A stretch of DNA of 14,538 nt from Actinomycetes bacterium. Lineage in GTDB: Bacteria; Actinomycetota; Actinomycetes; Mycobacteriales; Micromonosporaceae. The stretch lies in assembly GCA_023437285.1 (NCBI GenBank), contig JAEZGP010000256.1:1-14538 (forward strand). The letters are read 5' to 3'. Made by a program: the position numbers and the translations under genes. Shown in pieces: positions 6,663-13,532 of the stretch. Numbering within the stretch: the stretch's first letter is position 1; every line of letters begins with the position of its first letter. A model generated the notes under the pieces. It saw only the letters and a program-made list of their open reading frames with translations, was not told where the DNA came from and ran no database searches.

Positions 6663-6689
6663 CTGGACAGCACCGGACAACGCTGGACA
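6663..6689 (+). repeat. Three CYGGACA repeats at exact 10-base spacing
   Basis: CTGGACA (6663-6669), CCGGACA (6673-6679) and CTGGACA (6683-6689) recur every 10 bases, so all three lie on one face of the helix. They sit in the gap between the condensation gene and the DUF5680 gene and could be a binding site for an activator or repressor. Confidence 0.4.
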
Positions 6690-6813
6690 CAGCCATGCCC
6701 CGACACCGACGATGGCGGACCTTCCACGCCTCCAAGAACGGACTGACCGCCGCCCGCGGCATCGGTCACATCGCTGAGATACGGCTTACGTCCAGCATGT
6801 CGGAGGGCACCGG

Positions 6814-6819
6814 CATAGT
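6814..6819 (+). promoter_or_regulatory. Candidate leaderless -10 box (CATAGT) for the DUF5680 gene
   Basis: CATAGT ends seven bases before ATG 6827, the distance at which transcription would start on the start codon. No convincing -35 is seen. Confidence 0.4.
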
Positions 6820-6826
6820 GCACCGC

Positions 6827-7300
6827 ATGATCGCACCCCCCGACGCCGGCACACTGGAGACGTTCGTCGTGCGCGCGAAGGCCGCCACGTATGTCGGTGG
6901 CGGCATCCCCGCAGCGCCACCATGGCCGGGCAGCCACCTGCTCACCTTCAGCGACGGCCCATGGAGCTACCAGGACTGCTACGTCGGCGGCGCCAGCTTC
7001 TGCGGCCAGGAGACGGTACGCCACCACGACATCCCGGTCTGGTCCATGACCTACTACGGCTACCTATTGCGCCCGGATCTGATCGACGCGGCCACCGCCG
7101 GTCAGGTGATTAAGGCAGCACTCACAGGGTTGTACGCGACCGGCCGGTTTCTCGGCGGGTGGACCGCGCAGGTTCAGGAGTGGCTGTACACCGACACGTC
7201 CAGCGGCGACGTCACCCGGTTTACCGGCCGGGAGGCCATCGAGCGGGACGGGATCGCAGTCTACGAATTGCACTACCTGGGTGGCACAGTCGCAGAGTGA
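6827..7300 (+). CDS. DUF5680 domain protein
   Basis: The 157-residue product matches the DUF5680 family along its whole length. Segments are LETFVVRAKAATYVGGG (10-26), PGSHLLTFSDGPWSYQDCYVGGASFCGQE (34-62), VWSMTYYGYLLRPDLIDAATAGQVIKAAL (71-99), YATGRFLGGW (103-112), and a C-terminal part GDVTRFTGREAI...DGIAVYELHYLGGTV. It has no signal peptide or membrane segment and should be cytoplasmic; the family has no proven function. I chose ATG 6827 because homologues begin close to the LETF segment and a -10-like CATAGT lies seven bases upstream. An in-frame ATG at 6797 and GTG at 6818 are alternatives. It is separated from the condensation gene by a hairpin and about 180 bases, so it probably has its own promoter. 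It converges on the tuf gene across a strong terminator. Confidence 0.8.
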   Translation: MIAPPDAGTLETFVVRAKAATYVGGGIPAAPPWPGSHLLTFSDGPWSYQDCYVGGASFCGQETVRHHDIPVWSMTYYGYLLRPDLIDAATAGQVIKAALTGLYATGRFLGGWTAQVQEWLYTDTSSGDVTRFTGREAIERDGIAVYELHYLGGTVAE

Positions 7301-7319
7301 GCCACGTCGTCCCCGCTGG

Positions 7320-7361
7320 GCTCTGCCGGGGTGGGCCGTGATCGGCCCGCCCCGGCAGAGC
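7320..7361. terminator. Strong bidirectional terminator between converging genes
   Basis: Bases 7320-7338 (GCTCTGCCGGGGTGGGCCG) pair with 7343-7361 over 19 positions, with one G-T wobble and a TGAT loop. The hairpin sits 20 bases after the DUF5680 stop and three bases beyond the tuf stop, so it can end transcription from both sides. Confidence 0.85.
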
Positions 7362-7364
7362 GGC

Positions 7365-8552
7365 TCAGTCCAGTAGCGCGGTCACCGAGCCGGCGGCGAC
7401 CGTACGGCCGCCTTCCCGGACCGCGAAGCCCAGGCCGGCGTCCATGGCGACCGGCTGGCCCAACTCCACCGTCAGGTCGACGGTGTCGCCGGGCATGACC
7501 AGGTCGAGTCCGCCGAGGTCGACCGAGCCGGGTACGTCGGTGGTACGGAAGTAGAACTGCGGCCGGTAGTTCGCCGCGAACGGCGTGTGCCGGCCGCCCT
7601 CGGCCGCGGTGAGCGCGTACACCCGGGCGGTGAAGCGGCGGTGCGGCGTCAGCGAGCCCGGCGTCGCCACGACCTGACCCCGCTGGACCTGGTCGCGCTT
7701 GACGCCGCGCAGCAGCACCGCCGCGTTGTCGCCGGCCTCGGCCTCGGCCAGGGAGCGGCCGAACATCTCCAGGCCGGTGGCCACCGTGGCCAGCGTCGGC
7801 CCGAGGCCGACCACCTCGACGGGGTCGCCGACCCGCAGCGTGCCCCGCTCCACGGCGCCGGTGACGACCGTGCCCCGGCCCGAGATGGTAAGCACGTTCT
7901 CGATCGGCATCAGGAACGGGCCGACCAGCTCACGCTCGGGCACCGGCACGTACCTGTCGACCGCGTCGAGCAGGTCCACGACGGACCGTACCCAGGCCGG
8001 GTCGCCGGCGAGCGCCCGCAGCGCCGACACCCGGACCACCGGCACGTCGTCGCCCGGGAAGCCGTACGTGCTGAGCGGTTCGCGGACCTCCAGCTCGACG
8101 AGGTCGAGCAGCTCCGGGTCGTCGACCGCATCGGCCTTGTTGAGGGCCACCACGAGGTACGGCACGCCGACCCGTCGGGCCAGCAGCACATGCTCGCGGG
8201 TCTGCGGCATCGACCCGTCCTGCGCCGAGACGACCAGGATCGCCGCGTCCACCTGCGCCGCCCCCGTGATCATGTTCTTCACGTAGTCGGCGTGGCCGGG
8301 CATGTCGACGTGCGCGTAGTGGCGCGTCGCCGTCTCGTACTCGACGTGGGCGATGTTGATGGTGATGCCGCGGGCGATCTCCTCCGGCGCCCGGTCGATC
8401 CCGTCGAACGACACGTACCGGTTGGCCACCGGGTCGCGCTCGGCGAGAACCTTGGTGATCGCTGCCGTCAGGGTCGTCTTGCCGTGGTCGACGTGACCCA
8501 TCGTGCCTATGTTGAGGTGCGCCTTCGCGCGCACGAACTCTCGCTTCGCCAT
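7365..8552 (-). CDS. tuf: Elongation factor Tu paralogue, tuf3-like, probably inhibitor-resistant
   Basis: The 395-residue product is a complete EF-Tu. G motifs are intact: GHVDHGKT (19-26), RGITI (61-65), DMPGH (83-87), NKAD (138-141), SAL (176-178). It delivers aminoacyl-tRNA to the ribosome with GTP. ATG 8552 gives the normal MAKREF start, with GGAGG ten bases upstream; frames extending further upstream are spurious. It differs from housekeeping EF-Tu at sites linked to drug binding. In E. coli numbering these are Gln124 to Arg ([10 protein letters not shown], residue 127), Arg230 to Ala (VVTGAVERG, residue 233) and Gly275 to Ala (GDNAAVLL, residue 278). These positions are known for kirromycin, pulvomycin and GE2270A resistance respectively. 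Tyr160, Gly257, Gly316, Gln329 and Ala375 equivalents are unchanged. It is not in the usual rpsL-rpsG-fusA-tuf cluster, supporting an extra-copy tuf3-type role. Confidence 0.93.
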   Translation of the reverse strand: MAKREFVRAKAHLNIGTMGHVDHGKTTLTAAITKVLAERDPVANRYVSFDGIDRAPEEIARGITINIAHVEYETATRHYAHVDMPGHADYVKNMITGAAQVDAAILVVSAQDGSMPQTREHVLLARRVGVPYLVVALNKADAVDDPELLDLVELEVREPLSTYGFPGDDVPVVRVSALRALAGDPAWVRSVVDLLDAVDRYVPVPERELVGPFLMPIENVLTISGRGTVVTGAVERGTLRVGDPVEVVGLGPTLATVATGLEMFGRSLAEAEAGDNAAVLLRGVKRDQVQRGQVVATPGSLTPHRRFTARVYALTAAEGGRHTPFAANYRPQFYFRTTDVPGSVDLGGLDLVMPGDTVDLTVELGQPVAMDAGLGFAVREGGRTVAAGSVTALLD

Positions 8553-8912
8553 GGTTGATGTGCCTCCACATCTGGCTGAGGGAAGGCATGACGGTGGTAC
8601 GCGGGCGGGTGCCACCCCGCTCATAGGATTCCGCGCCGAAACCGCGCGCCAGGTACGGCCGACACCCTCTCCCGCGGGTTCCGCTGGTGCTGGGAGAGGG
8701 TCAGCGATCGGCTCGCCGCGCGCACACGGCCGCCGGCCGGCACGGGAGAACACCCGCGGGCCGCACGAACCGGATGGCGAACATGCCGACCAGGCTACGG
8801 ACCTTCCGCCACGCCGCAACCCAATAATTGATGGCGGCACATCACCCGGGTCGAGCGCTGCTGCACCGTGTTGACGCACCCGCTGGCCTGTCGTCGTTGG
8901 TATGTGGCGCGG
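8553..8912 (-). promoter_or_regulatory. Long leader and promoter region of the tuf paralogue
   Basis: The 360 bases between the SDR stop and the tuf start hold no recognisable gene. On the minus strand a candidate promoter reads TTGCGG (8819-8814), a 16-base spacer and TAGCCT (8797-8792), which would give a leader of roughly 235 bases. Inside the leader a perfect 10-bp inverted repeat, ACCCTCTCCC / GGGAGAGGGT, lies at 8664-8673 and 8692-8701 around an 18-base loop. An AT-rich patch CAATAATTG at 8822-8830 is the least GC-rich spot. Long structured leaders often carry post-initiation control, but no known riboswitch class is identified. Confidence 0.4.
8557..8572 (-). promoter_or_regulatory. 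Hairpin displaying the tuf ribosome binding site
   Basis: On the minus strand GATGTG-GAGG-CACATC forms a perfect 6-bp stem with a GAGG tetraloop. The Shine-Dalgarno GGAGG lies in the loop and closing base, and the hairpin ends four bases before ATG 8552. Such a structure could either present or hide the ribosome site. Confidence 0.5.
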
Positions 8913-9788
8913 TCATGCGGTCACGGTTGTTGCCGGGTAATGCTTGCGGAGGTCGGAGGTCGTCATGCGGTCGAGCATCCGGTCGGGAAGGATGCGGGAA
9001 GCCCGGATGAGGAAGGCGGCCGTCGCGCCGATGGTGTAGCGGGTGCGGGGCCTGCTGTCGGTCACCGCTCTGGCGATCCTCTTCGCGGCGACGTCGGCGG
9101 TCACGCCGGCCTTGGTGAACGCCGCCACGTGGGAGGGTATTGCCCGCATCAGGGCGCCGTAGCGCGCGTTCTGCTCGGGCGTCATCCCGTCGTCGAGGCG
9201 GCTGAGGGCGGCGAGGCCGACGCGGGACATCTCGGTTTTGACGCCGCCCGGTTCGACCACTACCACCCGCACACCGTGGGGGCCCAGCTCGTTGCGGAGC
9301 GCGTCGCTCATCGCTTCCATCGCGAACTTGCTGGCGGCGTACGGTCCGTAGCCAGCCATGGAGATCTTGCCGTTGAGGGAACTGATGTTGACGACCCGTC
9401 CCTTGCCGCGGAGCAGCGCGGGAAGCAGCGCCTGGGTGATGGCGACGTGGCCGAAGAGGTTCACCTCGAAGATGCGCCGCCATTCGCGCAGCGGCATCAC
9501 CTCGACCGGGCCGGCGCCGGGGATGCCGGCGTTGTTGACCAGCGCTCGCAGCGGCCGCGGATCCCGCTCGACCCGTGCGGCGAGAGCGGCGACGTGGTCC
9601 GGGTCCGTGATGTCGAGGATCACTGGCTCGATGCCGTTGGCCTGCAGGGGCATCCGGTCGCTGTCGCGCCGTACGCCGGCGAGGACGTGGAAGCCGCGCC
9701 GGGCCAGTTCCCGCGCGGTGGCCGCGCCGATGCCGGACGACGCCCCGGTCACGACCACAAGTTCCTGCGTTTCAGTTGACGTTGTCAT
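8913..9788 (-). CDS. Short-chain dehydrogenase/reductase (SDR)
   Basis: The 291-residue product is a classical SDR with an NAD(P) Rossmann fold. TGASSGIG (14-21) is the cofactor glycine motif, NNAG (85-88) stabilises the sheet, and Asn110 (EVNLFG), Ser137 (NISSLNG) and YAASK (Tyr150, Lys154) form the catalytic tetrad. The pair Arg40-Arg41 after the second strand (AGVRRDSDR) suggests NADP preference. The substrate is unknown. I chose ATG 9788, which places the glycine motif at the usual distance from the N-terminus; the longer frame from 9845 would read through the operator. The gene is divergent from a TetR regulator across an 81-base gap with repeated operators, and its start codon lies inside one operator arm, so it is very likely repressed by that regulator. 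Confidence 0.88.
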   Translation of the reverse strand: MTTSTETQELVVVTGASSGIGAATARELARRGFHVLAGVRRDSDRMPLQANGIEPVILDITDPDHVAALAARVERDPRPLRALVNNAGIPGAGPVEVMPLREWRRIFEVNLFGHVAITQALLPALLRGKGRVVNISSLNGKISMAGYGPYAASKFAMEAMSDALRNELGPHGVRVVVVEPGGVKTEMSRVGLAALSRLDDGMTPEQNARYGALMRAIPSHVAAFTKAGVTADVAAKRIARAVTDSRPRTRYTIGATAAFLIRASRILPDRMLDRMTTSDLRKHYPATTVTA

Positions 9789-9844
9789 CTCTTGAGTGTG
9801 CGGTATCGAGATGACAACGTCAACCGGTTCAAGTGACTTAGTCA
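9775..9844. promoter_or_regulatory. TetR-type operator array between the SDR and TetR genes
   Basis: GTTGACGTTGTCATCTC at 9775-9791 and its exact reverse complement at 9808-9824 form a 17-bp perfect inverted repeat with a 16-base spacer. Each arm contains TGAC-N3-GTCA (9777-9787 and 9812-9822), and a third copy, TGACTTAGTCA, lies at 9834-9844. Centres are 35 and 22 bases apart. The middle copy overlaps a minus-strand -35 (TTGACG) of the SDR promoter, which has a -10-like CACACT six bases before its ATG. The third overlaps the -35 of the TetR promoter. Occupancy would shut off both genes. Confidence 0.75.
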
Positions 9845-9862
9845 TCGGAGGCGGGCTAGACT
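9834..9862 (+). promoter_or_regulatory. Leaderless promoter of the TetR gene
   Basis: TAGACT at 9857-9862 ends seven bases before GTG 9870, so the transcript should begin at the start codon. TGACTT at 9834-9839, inside the third operator copy, lies 17 bases upstream as the -35. GGAGG at 9847-9851 is too far from the start to act as a ribosome site. Confidence 0.55.
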
Positions 9863-9869
9863 CGTCCGC

Positions 9870-10457
9870 GTGATCAGCCGTGCTGAATCAGCCGCCGCCA
9901 CGCGCCGGGCACTGCTCGACGCGGCCGCTGATCTGCTCGATTCCGGTGGCCTCGACGCCGTGACCCTGCGCGCGGTGGGGGCGCGCGCCGGAGTGACCCG
10001 CGGAGCGCCTTACCGGCACTTCCCCGACAAGGAGAGCCTGCTGATCGCCGTCGGGACCCGGGCATGGGACACGCTCGGAGACCGCATGCAAGCCCTTCGC
10101 GCGGAACCAGGCCTGTCGGCCGCCGAGAAAGTGCGCGGCGGTCTTATGGCGCTCATCGACATCGGCCGCTTTCAGCCGCACCTCTACAAGATCATGTTCA
10201 GCAACCCGCCCGGCGACCCCACCGCACTCGCCCGCGCCGCCCAGCGAAGCCAGACCGAGTTCCTGACCGTCGTCGCCGAGCTGGTCGGCGAGCAGGACGC
10301 CCGCCGATACGCAGCCCTGCTCATCAGCAGCGCGAACGGGATTGCCGGCCTGGAGGCCAGCGGCCAGCTCGCCGACCCGAAATGGGGCGGCGTCTGCGCC
10401 GAGGACCTCACCGACACCCTGGTTGACATGATCGCCGGCAAGAGCCGGCACGCATGA
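9870..10457 (+). CDS. TetR-family transcriptional regulator
   Basis: The 195-residue product has a typical TetR DNA-binding domain: ALLDAAADLLDSGGLDAVTLRAVGARAGVTRGAPYRHFPDKESLL at about residues 14-58, with the recognition helix around 42-50. The C-terminal ligand domain is about 130 residues and helical, with no sequence that identifies the ligand. The start is GTG 9870, seven bases after a TAGACT -10 box, with no nearby Shine-Dalgarno sequence, so translation is likely leaderless. It is divergent from the SDR gene and shares a gap containing three TGAC-N3-GTCA sites, one overlapping its own -35. The simplest reading is a repressor of both itself and the SDR, released by the SDR substrate or a related molecule. 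Confidence 0.9.
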   Translation: MISRAESAAATRRALLDAAADLLDSGGLDAVTLRAVGARAGVTRGAPYRHFPDKESLLIAVGTRAWDTLGDRMQALRAEPGLSAAEKVRGGLMALIDIGRFQPHLYKIMFSNPPGDPTALARAAQRSQTEFLTVVAELVGEQDARRYAALLISSANGIAGLEASGQLADPKWGGVCAEDLTDTLVDMIAGKSRHA

Positions 10458-10629
10458 ACGGCGAACAGCCGACTCGACGACTACGGTCAGAAAAGTTGTG
10501 AGATCCGCCCGGACGTCATCGGCTCGCCATCGCCGAACTCGTCCCCGACAACCAACGACCGTCTTCACGGCATGCCCTTGGTTCACCCGCCAGGGCCACC
10601 GCGTGCCGATTTTGCAGGTGCCATTCCAC
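10458..10629. other. Intergenic stretch next to an IS remnant
   Basis: Between the TetR stop and the transposase remnant I see no intact gene and no strong terminator. Some of it may be further decayed insertion-sequence DNA. Confidence 0.4.
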
Positions 10630-10850
10630 CAGCGAGGGCGTCGGCGTAGCGGATGACCGTGTACTGGGCCGCCGGCGTCGCTGTGGTCGATCAGCTTGTC
10701 GAGGCGTTCGTTACGGACGCAGATCGCCATCTCGAGGGCTTCGACGGGAGGTCGGTCGTAGCTGGTCAGGGCTTAGCCGACCCGGCGCCGGAGTACACGT
10801 CGATGACCACGGCGAGGTAGGCGAGCCAGACCGAGGTCGGGGAACCGCGG
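10630..10850 (-). pseudogene. Decayed IS3-like transposase (rve/DDE) fragment
   Basis: Minus-strand translation in three successive frames gives pieces of one integrase-core domain in the right order. The first is VWLAYLAVVIDVYSGAG (about 10848-10785), stopping at TGA 10768-10766. Then RPPVEALEMAICVRNERLDKLIDHSDAG follows in another frame, and after a further shift AQYTVIRYADALAGG (to about 10630). IS3-type transposases read ...YLAVVIDVYSRR..., ...LEMAI...LDKLIHHSD.G.QYTSIRY.... The HSD aspartate of the DDE triad is kept, but the upstream aspartate region, the downstream glutamate region and a continuous frame are lost. No terminal inverted repeats were found. It marks an old insertion beside the 3' end of the FAD-oxidase gene. 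Confidence 0.75.
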
Positions 10851-10903
10851 CCTACTGCGTACGTGCCTGGCCGATCGTGGCGGCAAGCTCGCGGTAGCCG
10901 ACG

Positions 10904-12172
10904 CTACGATGCCGACCGCGCGGTCGACGGCGCGGTCACCGGCGGGACGGCCAAGCCGGCGGCGAAGACGTTGTCCGGGTCGACGGCCGATTTGATCCGG
11001 CGCAGCGCCGCCCAGTGCCGTGCGGTGAAGGCCGACGCGGTCCGGGACGGATCGGTCAGGAAGTTGAGGAACTCGCTGCCGAGGCCGCAGCGGCGCAGGG
11101 CCGTCACCGTCCGGGCCGACAGCGCCGACCGGGCCGTGTCCAGGATGACCGACAGCGGCGCGTCCCGGTGGGCGGCGGCGCCGGTGTCGCGGGCTATCCG
11201 GCCGCCCCAGTGGCGGATCTCCACGGTGCTGTCGGGCTCGGCCACCAGCGCGGCGATCAGGTCGTCGTCGAGGACGCGTACCTGGTCGAAGGTGCGGGCA
11301 AAGGTACCGCCCATCGCCGCCTGCGCGTAGTCGACGACCCGCATGCCGTCCTCGCGGATCGGCCCGGCAGCCTTGAACAGCGGCTCCATTAGCGTACGGC
11401 CGTGGTCGGCGTCCCCGGCGTACATGGCCTTGACCACGAGTGAGCCGTCGCGGGTGAGTAGCACCGCGGTGCTGAGCTCGTCCGGCACCCGTTCGATCCA
11501 GTCCCGGTAGCGGGCGAGGGTCTCGGTGGCCCGCTCCCGGCCGAACGTCACCGCTCCGGCGAACACGCGCGACACCGGGTAGAGGCGGAACTCGAGCCCC
11601 GTGACCACGCCGAACGAGCCTCCGCCGCCACGCAGCGCCCAGAACAGCTCCGGGTCGTGGTCGGCGTCGGCCATCCGCAGTTCGCCGTCGGCGGTGACGA
11701 CCGAGGCCCGCAGCACGCTGTCGGACGCCAGCCCGTGCAGGCGCGCCAGCCAGCCGAGGCCGCCGCCCAGCGTGTAGCCGGTCACGCCGACGTCGGGCGA
11801 CGAGCCGGACAGCGCCGCCAGCCCGAACGGTGCGGCCGCCCGCAGCACGTCGCCCCAGCGGGCGCCGGGCCCCACCCGGGCGATCCGCCGGTCCGGGTCG
11901 ACCAGTACCGAGCCCATCGCGCCGGTGTTGAGCAGCAATGCGCCGTCGTGGGAGACATGGGTGCCGTGCCCGGTCGCCTGGACGGCGAGCGGCAGCGCAC
12001 GGCGGCGGGCGGTCAGCACGGCCTCCCGGACGTCGGCCGTGTTCGCGGCGCGGACCACGACGGCCGGGTACGGATCGAGCGCCGGGTTGAGGGGCCTGCG
12101 GTACTCGTCGTAGCCGTGGTCCCCTGGCAGGAAAATCGCGCCGGCCGTACCTGAGATCTGCTGTGTCGTCAT
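10904..12172 (-). CDS. FAD-dependent oxidase/dehydrogenase, VAO/BBE family
   Basis: The 422-residue product has the PCMH-type FAD domain: YPAVVVRAANTADVREAV (35-52), LPLAVQATGHGTH (60-72), GYTLGGGLGWLARLHGLASDSV (132-153), DPELFWALRGGGGSFGVVT (173-191). The C-terminal BBE-type segment runs EFLNFLTDPSRT...ALRRIKSAVDPDNVF. His69 in ATGHG sits where covalent 8-alpha-histidyl FAD attaches in this family. The Cys used for a second link in bicovalent members (GxxGxCxxVG) is replaced by GYTLGGG, so a single link is expected. Such enzymes oxidise sugars, alkaloids or natural-product intermediates; the substrate here is unknown. There is no signal peptide. ATG 12172 has no clear Shine-Dalgarno sequence. 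Its 3' end is 54 bases from the IS remnant. Confidence 0.88.
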   Translation of the reverse strand: MTTQQISGTAGAIFLPGDHGYDEYRRPLNPALDPYPAVVVRAANTADVREAVLTARRRALPLAVQATGHGTHVSHDGALLLNTGAMGSVLVDPDRRIARVGPGARWGDVLRAAAPFGLAALSGSSPDVGVTGYTLGGGLGWLARLHGLASDSVLRASVVTADGELRMADADHDPELFWALRGGGGSFGVVTGLEFRLYPVSRVFAGAVTFGRERATETLARYRDWIERVPDELSTAVLLTRDGSLVVKAMYAGDADHGRTLMEPLFKAAGPIREDGMRVVDYAQAAMGGTFARTFDQVRVLDDDLIAALVAEPDSTVEIRHWGGRIARDTGAAAHRDAPLSVILDTARSALSARTVTALRRCGLGSEFLNFLTDPSRTASAFTARHWAALRRIKSAVDPDNVFAAGLAVPPVTAPSTARSAS

Positions 12173-12253
12173 GCCCGGTCAGACCGGCGGGCCGCCCGGA
12201 ACTCATCGCTGCCGGCTTCGATGACTTTGCCGGCCGTGGGCGGTCCTACCCGA

Positions 12254-12628
12254 ATGGGCACCTCGTTCTCCTTCGGCGCGACGGTCACCCGCGCGGACAT
12301 TCCCGTCCTGTGCCGCGACCTCGCCGAGCTGCTGCGGAGCGCGGGCGCCGGCGTCGTGACCTGCGACCTGGCCGGTGTGACGTGCCCGGACGTCGTCACG
12401 GTCGAAGCGTTGGCGAGGCTGCACCTCACCGCTCGGCGGCACGGAAGGCGGCTCGTCGTCACCGGCGCTGGCCCGCACCTGCGTCAGCTCGTCGCCCTGC
12501 TTGGGCTGGGCGACGTGCTGAGCGGGCCGCCGGCCGAGGTGTCAGGCCAGGTGGGCGGGCAGCCCGAAGAGTGGGAACAGCCGCCCGGTGTCGAGGAAGT
12601 TGTTGACCGCCGCGATCCGTCCGCCTGA
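12254..12628 (+). CDS. STAS-domain protein, anti-sigma-antagonist-like, lacking the phosphoserine
   Basis: The 124-residue product has a STAS fold over residues 1-92: [80 protein letters not shown] anti-anti-sigma proteins bind and release anti-sigma kinases under control of a Ser in the DSSG loop. Here that loop reads [10 protein letters not shown], with Val in place of the Ser, so switching by phosphorylation there is unlikely. ATG 12254 is preferred because it begins right at the domain; ATG 12221 in frame would add 11 residues. Neither has a good Shine-Dalgarno sequence. The last 29 codons lie antisense over the 3' end of the sigma-factor gene, and their residues ([18 protein letters not shown]) look like tail sequence outside the domain. 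It converges on the sigma gene. Confidence 0.7.
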   Translation: MGTSFSFGATVTRADIPVLCRDLAELLRSAGAGVVTCDLAGVTCPDVVTVEALARLHLTARRHGRRLVVTGAGPHLRQLVALLGLGDVLSGPPAEVSGQVGGQPEEWEQPPGVEEVVDRRDPSA

Positions 12629-13519
12629 CAGCTCTAGCACGATCAACGCCCACGGGTCGTGCCCCGTGCCGGTGGCGCTGGGGCGGTACTGCCCGAACGC
12701 CGGCATGCCGTTGGCCGTCACCGGGATCAGTCGGGACCCGCGGCAGCCGCTGCCCGTGCCGGACATCCAGGCGACGATGTCGTCGTGGCCGCGCAGCCAC
12801 AGCGGTACCGGTGGCATCGACAGCGTCGCGTCCTCGCGCAGCAGCGCCGTGAGGGCCTCCAGGTCGTACGCCTCGAAGGCCCGTACGTATCGGGCCAGCA
12901 GTGCCTTCTGCTCCTCGTTGAGGGGGTCGGCGACGTCGGCGGTGACGTTGGTGGCAGCGAGCGTGGCCCGGGCCCGTTGCAGGGCACTGTTGACGCTGGG
13001 CACCGACGTGTCGAGCAGGTCGGCCACCTCCTGCGCTGACCAGACCAGTACCTCGCGCAGGATCAGCACGGCCCGCTGCCGTGGCGGCAGGTGCTGCAGC
13101 GCGGCGACGAACGCCAACTGGACGGACTCGCGTGCGGCGACCGTGTCGGCCGGGTCGGCGACCTCTGGCAGCACCCGGCCGTCCGGCACCGGCCCGACCC
13201 AGATCTGATCGGGGCGCGGCTCGCCCGCGTCGGTCGCCCGACCGGATCCCGCGGGCCCGAGATCCATCGGCCGTACCCGTCGTTGCGCGCTGCCCAGCAT
13301 GGTCAGGCACACGTTCGTCGCAATCCGGTACAGCCAGGACCGCAGGGCCGAGCGACCTTCGAACCGCTCGAAACCCCGCCAGGCTCGCACGAACGTGTCC
13401 TGAACGGCGTCCTCGGCCTCGAACGCCGACCCCAGCATCCGGTAGCAGTAGCCGGTGAGCTCCGCCCGGAACGGCTGCAGTTGTGACTCGACCAGCTCGT
13501 TTGTCGCCACATCGCTCAC
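12542..13519 (-). CDS. ECF-type sigma factor with SnoaL-like C-terminal domain (SigG-like)
   Basis: The 325-residue product has sigma region 2 at about 15-80 ([48 protein letters not shown]) and region 4 at about 133-190 ([44 protein letters not shown]). A SnoaL/NTF2-like domain follows at 203-318 ([49 protein letters not shown]-type end). This layout fits the SigG/TIGR02960-like ECF group, in which the C-terminal domain is thought to modulate activity in place of a classical anti-sigma partner. Start GTG 13519 lies seven bases after TAGGTT, suggesting leaderless mRNA. It diverges from an alpha/beta hydrolase gene across 125 bases, a candidate target, and its 3' end overlaps the STAS gene by 87 bases in antisense. 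Confidence 0.9.
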   Translation of the reverse strand: MSDVATNELVESQLQPFRAELTGYCYRMLGSAFEAEDAVQDTFVRAWRGFERFEGRSALRSWLYRIATNVCLTMLGSAQRRVRPMDLGPAGSGRATDAGEPRPDQIWVGPVPDGRVLPEVADPADTVAARESVQLAFVAALQHLPPRQRAVLILREVLVWSAQEVADLLDTSVPSVNSALQRARATLAATNVTADVADPLNEEQKALLARYVRAFEAYDLEALTALLREDATLSMPPVPLWLRGHDDIVAWMSGTGSGCRGSRLIPVTANGMPAFGQYRPSATGTGHDPWALIVLELSGGRIAAVNNFLDTGRLFPLFGLPAHLA

Positions 13520-13526
13520 CCGGCCG

Positions 13527-13532
13527 AACCTA
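13527..13532 (-). promoter_or_regulatory. -10 box (TAGGTT) of the sigma-factor gene
   Basis: On the minus strand TAGGTT ends seven bases before GTG 13519, which fits a leaderless transcript. It lies in a small palindrome, AACC-N5-GGTT. No clear -35 and no ECF-style -35/-10 pair is visible. Confidence 0.4.

Noticed and set aside
7365..8552. EF-Tu paralogue as the self-resistance gene of an adjacent thiopeptide or elfamycin cluster
   Set aside because: No precursor peptide, cyclodehydratase, dehydratase, PKS or NRPS module is found in the window; the lone condensation protein is not enough.
7587..8558. Long plus-strand frame opposite tuf
   Set aside because: It is the antisense shadow of the strongly biased EF-Tu coding sequence, rich in Arg, His and Val.
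8601..8620. T-box-like GGTGGCACC in the tuf leader
   Set aside because: The conserved TGGNACCGCG core is not matched (an extra C follows ACC), no specifier stem is seen, and tuf is not a known T-box target.
8553..8879. N-terminal extension of EF-Tu to an upstream start
   Set aside because: EF-Tu proteins begin at MAKREF, a GGAGG site precedes that ATG, and the extension has no homology-like features.
10773..12206. 477-codon minus-strand frame over the FAD oxidase
   Set aside because: It is a shadow frame; the 422-residue frame contains all FAD-binding motifs.
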